Below, piece by piece: positions 49,726 through 59,095 of a DNA stretch of 64,000 nucleotides. Source of the DNA: an uncultured Paludibaculum sp. GTDB taxonomy: Bacteria > Acidobacteriota > Terriglobia > Bryobacterales > Bryobacteraceae. The stretch covers positions 2,108,001-2,172,000 of the forward strand of contig NZ_OY762267.1 in assembly GCF_963665245.1 (NCBI RefSeq), given 5' to 3'. The notes beneath the pieces were generated by a model, which was not told the DNA's origin, made no database searches, and saw only the letters and a program-made list of their open reading frames with translations. The translations under genes and the position numbers were made by a program. How positions within the stretch are numbered: the stretch's first letter is position 1; each line of letters starts with the position of its first letter.

Positions 49726-50712
49726 TTATGACAATTCAATGACACGGCGAATTTCGGATATTACTATCTCAGGATCGTCTAGCTGGATCCAGTGGCCACA
49801 ACCTTCCGCGACCACGTGACGCCCCAGGAGAGATAGAGCAGCAGTCTCGCGGTGAGCCGTCTGGACCGCAGGATCGGCCTTTCCGGCGGAGATGACCACC
49901 AGGGGCTTATTTGCCAGCGGACGCGGATCCAGCGGGAGACCACAGGCTTCCGGGAGCCGCTGCAGGTACTCGGCCATGGTCCGGAAGCAACGGGGCAGGC
50001 ACCAGTGGGCACACATGACGGGCCACAGGTCGGCGGGCAGTTTGCGGACCTCACCCACCAGCCGGTCTGTGACCGAACTGCCCTTCCCGCTGGAGGCCTT
50101 GGCCATGAGTTGGGGGATGGCTTTTGAGCCAGAGAGGAGGAGGTTCAGTGCGAATCGGACGACGCCGAGACGGGCCAGGGTGGCTCCGCGACGCGAGAGC
50201 ACCACGCCCTTCGACAGGCGCTTGGCCTGGACTGCGGTGACGGGGTGCCACTCAAATGGCTCGAGCGGATCGACCAGGACTAGGGCATGGACCTTGTCCG
50301 GATGGGTGGCCGCAAAGTGGCGGAGCAGGAGGCATCCGAAGGAGTGTCCGACCAGGATGTACGGCCCGGGGAGGCCTGAGGCGTCGAGGAGTTCGTTGAG
50401 GTCGGCGACGAGATTGGGGACGGTGCGAGGCGCGGGACGGGCGGCGCTCCAGGCGAAGCCGGCGCGGTCATAACTGGCAACCGTCGCTTCCCGGGAGAGC
50501 GGTTCCTGCACCAGTCGCCAACTGACGGAACTCGCGGCGATGCCGGCTTCGAGCACCACGGTGGGTCCGCCGGAGCCGGTCTGGTGTAGGTGGAGCCCGT
50601 TGACGATGCGACCCGGGCAAGGAAAACGCCGGGCGTCCCGTCGAGCGCCCAGTGCCTGGTAGAGGAGGCCCGCGGCCGGAAACAGCAGAACTACGACCGC
50701 GAGCCAGATCAC
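49726..50712 (-). CDS. Alpha/beta hydrolase
   Basis: A 328-aa protein. A membrane-anchoring helix at 1-18 (WLAVVVLLFPAAGLLYQA) precedes an alpha/beta hydrolase fold: PTVVLEAGIAASSVSW (oxyanion region), ASYDRAGFAWSAA and the nucleophile elbow YILVGHSFGCLLLRHFAATH. The expected acid is in LVVISAGKADP and the His in VAEGCGHWIQLDDPE. Substrates for this family are broad (esters, epoxides, halides). The gene sits 4 nt after the secreted 208-aa gene's stop and 23 nt before the phosphatase start. Confidence 0.9.
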   Translation of the reverse strand: MIWLAVVVLLFPAAGLLYQALGARRDARRFPCPGRIVNGLHLHQTGSGGPTVVLEAGIAASSVSWRLVQEPLSREATVASYDRAGFAWSAARPAPRTVPNLVADLNELLDASGLPGPYILVGHSFGCLLLRHFAATHPDKVHALVLVDPLEPFEWHPVTAVQAKRLSKGVVLSRRGATLARLGVVRFALNLLLSGSKAIPQLMAKASSGKGSSVTDRLVGEVRKLPADLWPVMCAHWCLPRCFRTMAEYLQRLPEACGLPLDPRPLANKPLVVISAGKADPAVQTAHRETAALSLLGRHVVAEGCGHWIQLDDPEIVISEIRRVIELS

Positions 50713-50716
50713 ACGA

Positions 50717-51343
50717 TCAGCCTTCGGCCTTGCCGACCACGATGATGGAGACCGAGGTGGAGCCTATGTTCACGTGGAGAACCTGATCGGTCTCGCCGGC
50801 GGCTTCGATGCCCGGTGCGACGGGTTTGTCTTCCTTCCAGATGCTAAGGACGAGAGGGTGGGGCGTGCCCGAGGCTTTTTTGCTCATTTCGACGAGTGCG
50901 TCGAAGGCCGGCTTGGCGGCAGCGTCGGTATCCGCAGCCACCGGGGAAAGAAGAGCGAAGTCGCGCTGGGGAGCCACGCCCTGATGGTCTCCGTTCATGG
51001 GGAAGTAGCTGTAACGCATGGTGTAGGTGCCAGGCTTGATGCCCTGTCCGCGGCGATCGCTGGCGCGCACCGGGTATTTGACGACACCGAGCAAGGATCC
51101 GTGTCCAACGCTGGACCACGTGGTGTTCTGTTCGGCCGCTCCGCCCTTAGGCTCAGACGCGACGACCCACATTTCCAACAGGATGGACCCGTCGTCCTTG
51201 ACGACTTTTACGCCGTCCTTCACAAGTGAAGCAGAGACGGCCGAGGCTTCCGCGGGCGGGGCGCCGGCCGGCTGCACCTTCAATTCTGCGAAACACGAAA
51301 CGGCCAGCAGACTGGCCACACCGAGAGCGCGGATTAATGTCAT
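50717..51343 (-). CDS. Secreted protein of unknown function
   Basis: A 208-aa protein with a signal peptide (LIRALGVASLLAVSCFAEL). The mature part is beta-rich, with GSILLEMWVVASEPKGGAAE, RGQGIKPGTYTMRYSYFPMN and RDFALLSPVAADTDAAAKPA. The GTYTMRYSYFPM string resembles the DUF2911-like or related carbohydrate-protein folds only loosely. Spacing of 3-4 nt to both neighbours shows it belongs to the methyltransferase-phosphatase operon. The function is unknown. Confidence 0.75.
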   Translation of the reverse strand: MTLIRALGVASLLAVSCFAELKVQPAGAPPAEASAVSASLVKDGVKVVKDDGSILLEMWVVASEPKGGAAEQNTTWSSVGHGSLLGVVKYPVRASDRRGQGIKPGTYTMRYSYFPMNGDHQGVAPQRDFALLSPVAADTDAAAKPAFDALVEMSKKASGTPHPLVLSIWKEDKPVAPGIEAAGETDQVLHVNIGSTSVSIIVVGKAEG

Positions 51344-51346
51344 TAG

Positions 51347-52312
51347 CTATTTGGATGCGAGGAGGGGCAATAAGATGCGGTCCAACTCGGCATCGGTCCA
51401 TGCGGACGGTTTGGCGTTCTTATGGAGTGACCAGCGTTCGACGTGCTCCAGCGTACCGCCGGGCTCGACGGTGGCAAGAGGGCCCAAGGTTTCCATCTCG
51501 AGGAAGTCCGCGTTGGTAAAGGTCTCGTACGACGAACCCATATCGGGGTGCTGCTCGCGCGGCGCGGCGTCGTACTGCTTAAGGAACATCTCGCCGTTGA
51601 GAAAGTAGGCGCCGAAGGTCTTGGGATTGTGGTGGGCGAGTTTGGTGGGGGTCTTGTTGCCAGGTTCACTGCGGAGGACGAGATACTTCTTCGTGAAGGT
51701 CCAGCGCGGATCACTGAGATCGCTGAAGGCCCACATAATGAGCGGGTTGGTGGGCTGCAGCATTTCGGGGTGGGTGCCGCGCGGCGGGAAGCCGGTGACA
51801 CCATGGCCGCCGGGGGCCATCATCGACAGAGCCCACGCAGCGTATTGCAGAGACATGTTGCCCTTATTGATGAGGCGATGAACCACGGTTACGTGGGTGC
51901 CGGCGGGCGCCAAGTGGATCTCGATCTGCTTCTGGATGCGGGTTTCAGCTTCCACCGGCTGGGTCGCAATGAGGACGTCGCCCTTCACGTCCACTTGAAC
52001 GGACGAGTTATCGGGCGGGTAGGTGTAGCGGATATCCTCCGGGCCAACCCAGATGCGGTGGCCGCCGCGGGCCACCCAGGCGGGTTCGCCGCTCTTGCCT
52101 TCAGTCTCCTTCTGAACCCAGAAAAGGTTCTGGCCGCCGACGTAGCCAAAGCGCATTATGCGCGGCCCGATGTCGGCGGTGACGATCATTTCCACTTCAC
52201 CGTTGCTAATTCGATAGCAGTGCGGCCATCCGCCCCAGGCGGTTTTTTCGATTTGGACTGCTGCTGTGGATGTCATGGTTAATGCGAGGGCGAGGGAGAC
52301 TATCCTGCTCAT
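51347..52312 (-). CDS. Secreted DUF4380-like (aldose-epimerase-fold) protein
   Basis: A 321-aa exported protein (signal peptide SRIVSLALALTMTSTAA). The body resembles galactose-mutarotase/DUF4380 proteins: EVEMIVTADIGPRIMRFGYV, ARGGHRIWVGPEDIRYTYPP and VVHRLINKGNMSLQYAAWAL. The first string (I-x-T-x-D-I-G-P-R-I) is the family hallmark. The catalytic acid/base of true epimerases is not evident, so it may be a carbohydrate-binding or unrelated hydrolase-associated protein. It starts 6 nt after the methyltransferase stop. Confidence 0.8.
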   Translation of the reverse strand: MSRIVSLALALTMTSTAAVQIEKTAWGGWPHCYRISNGEVEMIVTADIGPRIMRFGYVGGQNLFWVQKETEGKSGEPAWVARGGHRIWVGPEDIRYTYPPDNSSVQVDVKGDVLIATQPVEAETRIQKQIEIHLAPAGTHVTVVHRLINKGNMSLQYAAWALSMMAPGGHGVTGFPPRGTHPEMLQPTNPLIMWAFSDLSDPRWTFTKKYLVLRSEPGNKTPTKLAHHNPKTFGAYFLNGEMFLKQYDAAPREQHPDMGSSYETFTNADFLEMETLGPLATVEPGGTLEHVERWSLHKNAKPSAWTDAELDRILLPLLASK

Positions 52313-52318
52313 CGCCCG

Positions 52319-53338
52319 CTATTCTTTCTTGAATGCGAGGACAGCGTCAAGAGGCGCTCCGGTACGGCGCGCTTCGACGCGGGTGAAGCAGCAGGACTCC
52401 AGCAGGGCCTGGTACTCAGTAGCCGTCCTCTCGCGGCCTTCGGTGCAGATCAGCATATTGAGCGATTGCATTTGTGAGGAGACGGGACCGGAGGAGTCCT
52501 CATCCAAGAGGGTTTCCGCGACCAAAACGGCACCCCCGGGGGGCAGTGCGGCATGGATCCTGGTGAGCAACGAGTGGATCTTGTCATCCGACCAGTCGTG
52601 GAGAATGCGGCCGACGGCGTAGAGGTCGGCCGGCGGGAGCGGATCAGTGAAGAAGTCGCCCGCGGCAACTGACAGGCGGTCTGCCGCGCGGGAGGCGGCG
52701 ATATGCGTTTTGGCCGATTCCACTACGGCCGGGAGGTCAAAGACAGTGGCGCGCAGGTTGCCGTAACGTTCACAGGCGGCGATGGCGAGATGCCCGGTGG
52801 CGCCCCCCAGGTCGACCAATTGGCGGAACTGGTTAAGATTGAAGATGCGCACGACGGCGGGTGAACCGATTTGTCCGAGGCCATGCATGCCGGACAGGAA
52901 GGTTTGACGGGCCTCCGGGGTACGAAAGAAGTGGTCGAACAGGGCGCCGCGGCCGCCGAAGGTCTGGTCCCAGCGGTGGGTTCCTTCACGGATGGCATCT
53001 TCCAGGTGGCCCCAAAGCTGGAACAGAACCTGATCGGAATAGAGGATATAGCCAGTGAGCGTGTCCGGGCTTTCGCGGCGGAGATAGGTTTCGGCTTCGG
53101 ACGTGTTGAAATACAGACTGCCGGACTTGGTTAGCAACCCGAGTCCGACGCACCCGTTCAGGAGGCGTTCGAGGGCGCCCGGGTGGAGATCGAGCTCGAC
53201 GGCGAGGGCAGCCGCGGAGGCTTCCGCTTGATGAAGCCGGTCGAAGATGCCGAGGGAAACGGCCGTAAACATGGTCTTGGATCGGCGGAACGCGTCAATG
53301 AGGTCCAGGACAGTGGTGGGGTCAGCATGCGCCATCAC
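52319..53338 (-). CDS. O-methyltransferase, acetylserotonin/hydroxyneurosporene type
   Basis: A 339-aa two-domain enzyme. The N-terminal winged-helix dimerisation domain covers about 10-90 (TAVSLGIFDRLHQAEASAAA). The SAM-binding domain starts at about 165: QLVDLGGATGHLAIAACERY (G-x-G loop written GGATGH), then RATVFDLPAVVES, and the His-Asp pair in VGRILHDWSDDKIHSLL, followed by LPPGGAVLVAETLL. These features match methyltransferase_2 enzymes, which methylate hydroxyls of small aromatic or polyketide-derived molecules. It heads a five-gene operon. The divergent kinase gene begins 88 nt away. Confidence 0.9.
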   Translation of the reverse strand: MMAHADPTTVLDLIDAFRRSKTMFTAVSLGIFDRLHQAEASAAALAVELDLHPGALERLLNGCVGLGLLTKSGSLYFNTSEAETYLRRESPDTLTGYILYSDQVLFQLWGHLEDAIREGTHRWDQTFGGRGALFDHFFRTPEARQTFLSGMHGLGQIGSPAVVRIFNLNQFRQLVDLGGATGHLAIAACERYGNLRATVFDLPAVVESAKTHIAASRAADRLSVAAGDFFTDPLPPADLYAVGRILHDWSDDKIHSLLTRIHAALPPGGAVLVAETLLDEDSSGPVSSQMQSLNMLICTEGRERTATEYQALLESCCFTRVEARRTGAPLDAVLAFKKE

Positions 53339-53426
53339 CCCCCATTGTGCCCGATATGTCGATTCAGAGGGTCTAAACTAAGGAAATTCCCCTATAGTTT
53401 CAGGTGTGGTTTTAACCGAAGGTCTA

Positions 53427-55403
53427 ATGAAGGAAGAGTCACAAACCTTGGCACAATCCAAGAAGATACGGTCGATCGCCACGAAGTTTTCGATGTTCAC
53501 GGCGATGCTTGTCTTCTGGGTGATCTCCGTAGTACTTGCGTACGATCTTTCCTCTCAGACCGATGGGGTGAGACTGAGCAAGGTGGCGATCCTGCTGGCG
53601 ATCCTGCTACTTGTGGCGGCGACGATTGCACGATTTACGACGAGGCTGCTGGTGAAGCCGCTGCTTTTGCTTCAGGTGGGCATTCAGGAGGCCCGGGCCG
53701 GCCGGCTGAAGAAAGTCCAGTTGAGCAGCACCGGTGACGAAATTGAGGCCCTGGGCGAGGCCTTCAACGCGATGATCGGATCGCTGGCCGAGTATCGGGA
53801 GCAATTGCAGGAGCACCAGGAACAACTGGAAGAGAAGATCCGCAGCCGGACGGACGAACTCGAGCAGGCCTTGCAGAAAGCATTGTCGGCCAGCCAGGCA
53901 AAGAGCGAGTTTCTGGCGAACATGTCGCACGAGTTGCGGACCCCGATGAGCGGGGTGATCGGAATGTTGGATCTCGTGCTCGACAGTCCGGTGAGCAATG
54001 AGCAGCGCGAGCAGTTGAAGGCGGCACAGAACTGCGCGCATTCTCTCCTGGGGCTGCTGAACGATCTGCTGGACTTGTCCAAGATCGAGGCCGGACGGAT
54101 GGTGATTGAGGAGATCCCCTTCGATGTCCGGCAGCTTGTGGTGGATTGTGCGAAGACGCACCAACTACGGGCCAAGTCGAAGAATGTTGCGCTGACGTGG
54201 GAAGTGGATGCCGCCGTGCCGGCCCAGGTACTGGGCGATCCGTTGCGTCTGCGTCAGATTCTGTCCAACCTGCTCAGCAACGCCGTCAAGTTCACCCCGG
54301 CCGGATCTGTGCGTGCCACCATCACACTGCAGGAAGCCGAGACCAGCGACAGCGGCCACGTCAGTTTGAGGATTTGCGTGGCGGACACCGGTGTGGGAAT
54401 AGCACCTGAGAAGCTCGACGCGATCTTTGAGAAGTTTACACAGGCCGACGGCAGCATCAGCCGGCGCTTCGGGGGTACGGGGTTGGGCCTGGCCATCACG
54501 AAGCGCCTGGTGATGCTGTTGGGCGGGCAGATCGAGGTGGAGAGCACACCGGGGAAGGGCAGTTCGTTCGTGGCGGTGATCCCGATGATTCCAGGGACGA
54601 GCGACGGGCGGGACCCAATCCGTCAGACCGCGTTGGCGCCGCCGGAGTCGGTGGATGAGAACGGCCGGGGCCTGATCCTCCTGGTGGAAGACAACCTGAT
54701 CAATCAGAAGGTGGTGACTTCCCTGCTCCGCAAGAAGGGCTACACGATTGACGTGGCCAATAACGGGCTGCAGGCTCTGAAGTGCCTGGAAGAGAGATCT
54801 TACAGGTTGGTCCTGATGGACGTCCAGATGCCTGTTCTGGATGGACTGGAGGCGACACGGCGGATCCGGGCCGACCAGCGCCTGGCGCACTTGCCAATTG
54901 TGGCTATGACAGCGCACGCGATGAATGGCGACCGCGAAAGGTGCCTGCAGGCAGGCATGAACGCCTACATCGCGAAACCAGTGGATCACAAGCACCTGAT
55001 GACGCTGGTGGAACAGTATCTTGACCAACCTATGTTCCCACTGCGGGACATGGCGCCCGGCACGTCTCAAGCACAAGGCGGCCCGGGGCCGACGACCGGG
55101 ATGATGGACGCTGATCCCGCACTGCTGGGCCAGATGATGCAGCTATTCCTGCAGCTTGCTCCTGAGAGGCTGAAGAAGCTGCAGGCGGCGACGGAAAGTG
55201 GAGACCTGGACGCACTACGGGCGGATGCGCAACGGCTTCAGAGCGCGGCACTGAGCATTATGGCCTCGGGTGTGGCGGAGACAGCAGCGAGACTGCATCG
55301 GGCGGCCGGGGAGTCCGACCTGGAAGCGGCGCGTGTGAGCCTGGAAGCGATGGAGGTCGAGATCAGGCGCCTTCAGGAATCAACTGCGTCGGCCGTGGGC
55401 TAG
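53427..55403 (+). CDS. Hybrid sensor histidine kinase with REC and degenerate Hpt domain
   Basis: A 658-aa membrane kinase from ATG 53427 (GTG 53406 adds 7 residues). Two helices ([40 protein letters not shown]) with a very short periplasmic loop precede a HAMP-like segment (about 60-110) and a coiled coil. The kinase core follows, with the phosphoacceptor His in [15 protein letters not shown] and the ATP motifs [13 protein letters not shown] (N box) and [11 protein letters not shown] and [10 protein letters not shown] (G boxes). The REC domain carries its Asp in [20 protein letters not shown]. The final 100 residues are Hpt-like, but the His position reads [11 protein letters not shown] (Gln at about 602). 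It converges on the carbonic anhydrase gene with a shared CTAG stop. Confidence 0.92.
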   Translation: MKEESQTLAQSKKIRSIATKFSMFTAMLVFWVISVVLAYDLSSQTDGVRLSKVAILLAILLLVAATIARFTTRLLVKPLLLLQVGIQEARAGRLKKVQLSSTGDEIEALGEAFNAMIGSLAEYREQLQEHQEQLEEKIRSRTDELEQALQKALSASQAKSEFLANMSHELRTPMSGVIGMLDLVLDSPVSNEQREQLKAAQNCAHSLLGLLNDLLDLSKIEAGRMVIEEIPFDVRQLVVDCAKTHQLRAKSKNVALTWEVDAAVPAQVLGDPLRLRQILSNLLSNAVKFTPAGSVRATITLQEAETSDSGHVSLRICVADTGVGIAPEKLDAIFEKFTQADGSISRRFGGTGLGLAITKRLVMLLGGQIEVESTPGKGSSFVAVIPMIPGTSDGRDPIRQTALAPPESVDENGRGLILLVEDNLINQKVVTSLLRKKGYTIDVANNGLQALKCLEERSYRLVLMDVQMPVLDGLEATRRIRADQRLAHLPIVAMTAHAMNGDRERCLQAGMNAYIAKPVDHKHLMTLVEQYLDQPMFPLRDMAPGTSQAQGGPGPTTGMMDADPALLGQMMQLFLQLAPERLKKLQAATESGDLDALRADAQRLQSAALSIMASGVAETAARLHRAAGESDLEAARVSLEAMEVEIRRLQESTASAVG

Positions 55404-56095
55404 AGCCGCTCCCAGAACTCCTCGTCCGCTTCGAGTTCTCTCAGCATGCGCTTTTCGTCCGGCGAGCCGTGGGCTTCGAAGTGAATCTCGCTGAACTCCT
55501 GCCCCGAAGCGTCCATGCCGCGCACAGTTCCGCTGCGAATGTCGTATACCCAACCGTAAAGTTCCATCCGCCCGGCTTCGACTCTTGAGCGGATGAAGGA
55601 ATGAGTGAGCAGATTCTTGACCTGCTGAATGACGTTCTGTTCGACGGTGCGCTCCAGTTTGTCGGTTTCTCCCGCTTCGGGAAAGAGACGTTCCACGGCC
55701 CGGCGGGCAGGGGTGGCGTGCTGGACCCAGGCCGCCACGTGGGGCATCGACTCCACCTTCTCCGGATGCAGGATCCCCTTCATGGCACCGCAGTTTGTGT
55801 GCCCGCAGAGGATGACATCGGTGATGTCCAGGGCGGCCACGGCGTACTCGATGGAGGCGACAGTGCCGCCGCCGTCGGCGGAGCCCGCGGGTGGGACGAT
55901 GTTGCCGGCGTTGCGAACGAGGAAGAGGTCGCCCGGCTCGGCCTGCAGCAGGAGATTGGGCACGACACGGGAATCGGAACAGGCGATGAAGAGGGCGCGG
56001 GGCTGTTGATTGGCGGCCAGATGAGCGAAGAGCTCGCGATGGCTGGGGTAAACCTCGGTTTGAAAGCGCTTAAGTCCGGTGAGGATGTCGATCAT
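55400..56095 (-). CDS. Beta-class carbonic anhydrase
   Basis: A 231-aa enzyme interconverting CO2 and bicarbonate. The zinc ligands are in the family motifs: [17 protein letters not shown] (Cys and the Asp-Arg dyad) and [18 protein letters not shown] (His and Cys). The loop [11 protein letters not shown] is also conserved. The length exceeds that of the compact type, with a C-terminal extension ([16 protein letters not shown]). The ATG at 56095 has AAGGAG 5 nt upstream; ATG 56113 adds six residues. The stop shares CTAG with the kinase gene. Confidence 0.94.
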   Translation of the reverse strand: MIDILTGLKRFQTEVYPSHRELFAHLAANQQPRALFIACSDSRVVPNLLLQAEPGDLFLVRNAGNIVPPAGSADGGGTVASIEYAVAALDITDVILCGHTNCGAMKGILHPEKVESMPHVAAWVQHATPARRAVERLFPEAGETDKLERTVEQNVIQQVKNLLTHSFIRSRVEAGRMELYGWVYDIRSGTVRGMDASGQEFSEIHFEAHGSPDEKRMLRELEADEEFWERL

Positions 56096-56261
56096 GTGGG
56101 CTCCTTGCTCCATGTGCCAGGGGTCGAGACATTGTCAGGGTACAACGGAGGAGTGCGCGGAACGCGACAGCGCAGATTGAGATCCGGTTGTCAGGGCAGC
56201 GACGTTCGCAAGGATGGGTGTCTTCCGATATACAATAGTCGGCGGCTGAGGTGCCGAACGA

Positions 56262-57533
56262 ATGGAATCCAAGAAGAACAACACGTCACGCCGGTCGTTC
56301 CTGACCGGCCCGGCAGCGGCAGGCGCCGCATTTACGATCATGCGGCCTGAACTCGTCAAAGGCTGGGCTCCGGCAAAACTGAAGGTCGGCCTGGTTGGTT
56401 GCGGAGGCCGCGGCACGCAGGCGGTGCTGGATGCGCTGAAAGGCGACCCGGCCGTGGAACTGGTGGCCATGGGCGACGCCTTCGAGGACAAACTGGAAGG
56501 CAGCCTGAAGAACCTGCGAACGAGGGCCGAAGCGATGCAGGCCGCCGACCGGATCAAAGTGGAACCGGACAAGCGGTTTGTCGGTTTTGACGCCTTCAAG
56601 AAGGTGCTGAAGACCGATATCGACGTGGTGTTCCTGGCCACGCCGCCCGGTTGGCGCCCCATCCACTTTGAAGCCGCCATCGAAGCCAACAAGCACGTCT
56701 TTTGTGAGAAGCCGTTCGGTGTCGACGGCACGGGCATCCGGCGGTTCATGGCGGCGGCACAGAAGAGTGTGGACAAGAAGCTGACGGTGGTGAGTGGCGC
56801 CCAGAGGCGCAGCGATCCCTACTATCTGGAAAATGTCGACGCGCTGAAGAACGGCAAGTTGGGCGACATCGTGGCGCTCTACGCCTATTGGGTGGGCACG
56901 CCCGTGATCCAGCAGAAGAATGGCCGGGATGCCAAGTGGGGCGAGATGGAGTGGCAGCTCCGCAACTGGTATTCGAATCTCTGGATCTGTGGCGACCAGA
57001 TCGTCGAGCAGCACCTGCATAACATCGACGTCTGCAACTGGGTGATGGGCACGCATCCGATCAGCGTTGTGGCTACCGGCGGCGCGGCCTGGCGTCCCAA
57101 GGACGAAATCCACGGCACCATCTTCGATCACATCTCGGCGGACTACGAGTATCCGAACGGCGTGCGGATGTCGAGCTACTGTCGGCAGTTCCCCAACGGC
57201 CTCTACGGCCAGGTGAACGAGGTGGTAGCCGGCGCCAAGGGCCGCATCGAGCTGACGCAACCTCGCGGCGGCGTGGGCTACTACCTGGAGCACACGAAGC
57301 TGTACAAGTCGATTCGCGGCGACGGTCCCTACATCAACGAGTCGTTGGAAGTGGCGGCCAGCACACTCACATGCATCATGGGGCGCGAGTCCGCCTACAG
57401 CGGCCAGAAGATCACCTGGGATATGATTCTCAATTCCAAGCAGGATCTGACGCCGAAGGAAGACCAGTGGAAGTATGATGGGAAGCCGGAAATTCCGGAA
57501 TTTCCCGTACCCGGCAAGTACAAGTTCATCTAG
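56262..57533 (+). CDS. Gfo/Idh/MocA family oxidoreductase with Tat signal
   Basis: A 423-aa protein. The N-terminus NTSRRSFLTGPAAAGAAF is a Tat signal. The Rossmann domain has KVGLVGCGGRGTQAVLDALK (G-x-G-x-x-G), the catalytic Lys in KHVFCEKPFGVDGTGIRRFM and the family's second conserved block in HLHNIDVCNWVMGTHPIS. Exported Gfo/Idh/MocA proteins with a Tat signal are typical of planctomycetes and Acidobacteria. They are presumed NAD(P)-dependent sugar oxidoreductases that fold with the cofactor in the cytosol before export. A large hairpin terminator follows 14 nt after the stop. Confidence 0.92.
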   Translation: MESKKNNTSRRSFLTGPAAAGAAFTIMRPELVKGWAPAKLKVGLVGCGGRGTQAVLDALKGDPAVELVAMGDAFEDKLEGSLKNLRTRAEAMQAADRIKVEPDKRFVGFDAFKKVLKTDIDVVFLATPPGWRPIHFEAAIEANKHVFCEKPFGVDGTGIRRFMAAAQKSVDKKLTVVSGAQRRSDPYYLENVDALKNGKLGDIVALYAYWVGTPVIQQKNGRDAKWGEMEWQLRNWYSNLWICGDQIVEQHLHNIDVCNWVMGTHPISVVATGGAAWRPKDEIHGTIFDHISADYEYPNGVRMSSYCRQFPNGLYGQVNEVVAGAKGRIELTQPRGGVGYYLEHTKLYKSIRGDGPYINESLEVAASTLTCIMGRESAYSGQKITWDMILNSKQDLTPKEDQWKYDGKPEIPEFPVPGKYKFI

Positions 57534-57547
57534 AATTGTTTGAAGGA

Positions 57548-57606
57548 AGCAAGGCCGGGCAGGGCGCCCCGAAATCCCGCTATCGGGGAGCGCTGCCCGG
57601 CCTTGC
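57548..57606 (+). terminator. Strong long-stem hairpin downstream of the Gfo/Idh/MocA gene
   Basis: Arms of 24 nt (57548-57571 and 57583-57606), beginning AGCAAGGCCGGGCAG and ending CTGCCCGGCCTTGCT, pair with only two mismatches around an 11-nt loop. There is no T run, so this is a transcript-stabilising or factor-assisted terminator. Confidence 0.65.
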
Positions 57607-57646
57607 TGCGTCTGAGGACCGATCGGAGCGGGTAGGATGAAATCAC

Positions 57647-59017
57647 ATGCGACTTTCTTCCTATGGGCAGGCGTCGACAACTCCGGCGCCGGTGAGCCGG
57701 ATGATGGCCGAGTTCTCGCACGATTTTCGCGATGGGATCGACATCAACCTCGGTATCGGCTATGTGAATGAGCAGACCATCCCCGTGGCGGACCTGCGCG
57801 AGGCGATGGAGGCGGTGGCGGCCGATGGCACGCGCTACCGTCAGGCGTTTAACTACGGAAGCCCGGCCGGCTCGGCCAACCTCATCGCGTCGCTGCGCAA
57901 TTTCCTGGCGGGACACCGCGTGGGGGGACTCACCGAGTCGAGCCTTGCGGGCAAGCGACTCGCGATCGGCGCCTGCGGAGCAACCAGCATCCTGGACGCT
58001 CTGGGCGACGTGCTGCCGCAGGGCATCGTCATCACCTCGGATCCGATGTACTACATCTACGCCGAGGCGATGGAGCGGCGCGGGTTTGAAGTAGTCACGG
58101 TGCCGGAGGACACGGAGGGTCCGTCGCTGGAACTGCTGCGGGAGAAGCTGAACGGCCTGGGCCCGAAGGCGGACCGGATTTCGTTTTTCTACTTCGTCAC
58201 GGTAAACAATCCGTCGTGCACCCTGCTTTCCAACCGCAGAAGGCGCGCCTTGCTGGAGGTCGCGGAAGAGGTGTCACGGGCGCAGAACCGCAGGATTCCG
58301 ATCATCTATGATCTGGCATACGAGTTGCTCTTGCACGATCCGGCGGTGGAGCCCTTCGAATCTGTATTGCCGCGGGACACTTCGGGAATCGCCTTCGAGA
58401 TCGGGACGCTTTCGAAAATCCTGGCGCCGGCCCTGCGGATCGGCTACATCCTGGGTCCGGATGGGCCGCTGATGAATGCGCTGGTGCAGAAGACGAGCGA
58501 CACGGGTTTCAGCGCTCCCCTGTTTGTGCAGGAGATGGCGAGTTATCTGCTGGATCACAAAATCGACGAGCAATTGCGCAGCGTCAATGCGGGCTACCGC
58601 GAGAAGGCGCTGGCCGTGCGAGTGGGCATCGAGCAGCATCTGGGCGGGCAGATCGAGGAGTGCCGCGGCGGCAGCGCGGGCTTCTACTTCTACCTCACAC
58701 TCCGCGAGGTGGAGACGCATCCGAAGTCGGCGTTTTTCCAGTACCTCACCCGGACAACCGGCGATCCAGAGGTGGATCAACTGGCGGGCTCGAAACGGCC
58801 TCGGGTGCTGTACATCCCAGGCGAGTATTGCGTTCACCCGGGCGGCGAACTGGCCACGAAGGGCCGGCGCCAGTTGAGGCTGTCCTATGGCTTCGAGCAT
58901 GCCCCGCGCATCGTGGAGGCGCTCAGCCTGATGCGGGAGGCGGCGGAGTACGCCTTGCGCGCCGGGGAGGACGGCTCTTTCGTGGCCGCCGGGCAGCCTG
59001 CGCGGGAGCGGAGATAG
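57647..59017 (+). CDS. PLP-dependent aminotransferase class I/II
   Basis: A 456-aa fold-type I enzyme. Conserved positions include INLGIGYVNEQTIPVADLRE, FNYGSPAGSANLIASLRNFL (N-terminal substrate region), ITSDPMYYIYAEAMERRGFE, and the Asn of FVTVNNPSCTLLSNRRR. The Asp-Tyr of IPIIYDLAYELLLHDP and the PLP lysine in IGTLSKILAPALRIGY are also seen, as is the C-terminal carboxylate-binding Arg in RQLRLSYGFEH. The pattern resembles MocR/2-aminoadipate-type (AroD/LysN-like) aminotransferases without an attached HTH. The substrate is unknown. It follows the long hairpin and is probably monocistronic. Confidence 0.9.
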   Translation: MRLSSYGQASTTPAPVSRMMAEFSHDFRDGIDINLGIGYVNEQTIPVADLREAMEAVAADGTRYRQAFNYGSPAGSANLIASLRNFLAGHRVGGLTESSLAGKRLAIGACGATSILDALGDVLPQGIVITSDPMYYIYAEAMERRGFEVVTVPEDTEGPSLELLREKLNGLGPKADRISFFYFVTVNNPSCTLLSNRRRRALLEVAEEVSRAQNRRIPIIYDLAYELLLHDPAVEPFESVLPRDTSGIAFEIGTLSKILAPALRIGYILGPDGPLMNALVQKTSDTGFSAPLFVQEMASYLLDHKIDEQLRSVNAGYREKALAVRVGIEQHLGGQIEECRGGSAGFYFYLTLREVETHPKSAFFQYLTRTTGDPEVDQLAGSKRPRVLYIPGEYCVHPGGELATKGRRQLRLSYGFEHAPRIVEALSLMREAAEYALRAGEDGSFVAAGQPARERR

Positions 59018-59095
59018 GAAGATGCGATTCGCTTCCTGTGTCCCGCTTGTGCAGATGGCGGGGTGGCGCCGCTACGCGGGACCGCAGTCGAGACT

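Noticed and set aside
48521..49819. Plus-strand ORF of 432 aa opposite the alkaline phosphatase
   Set aside because: Shadow of a gene with complete active-site motifs.
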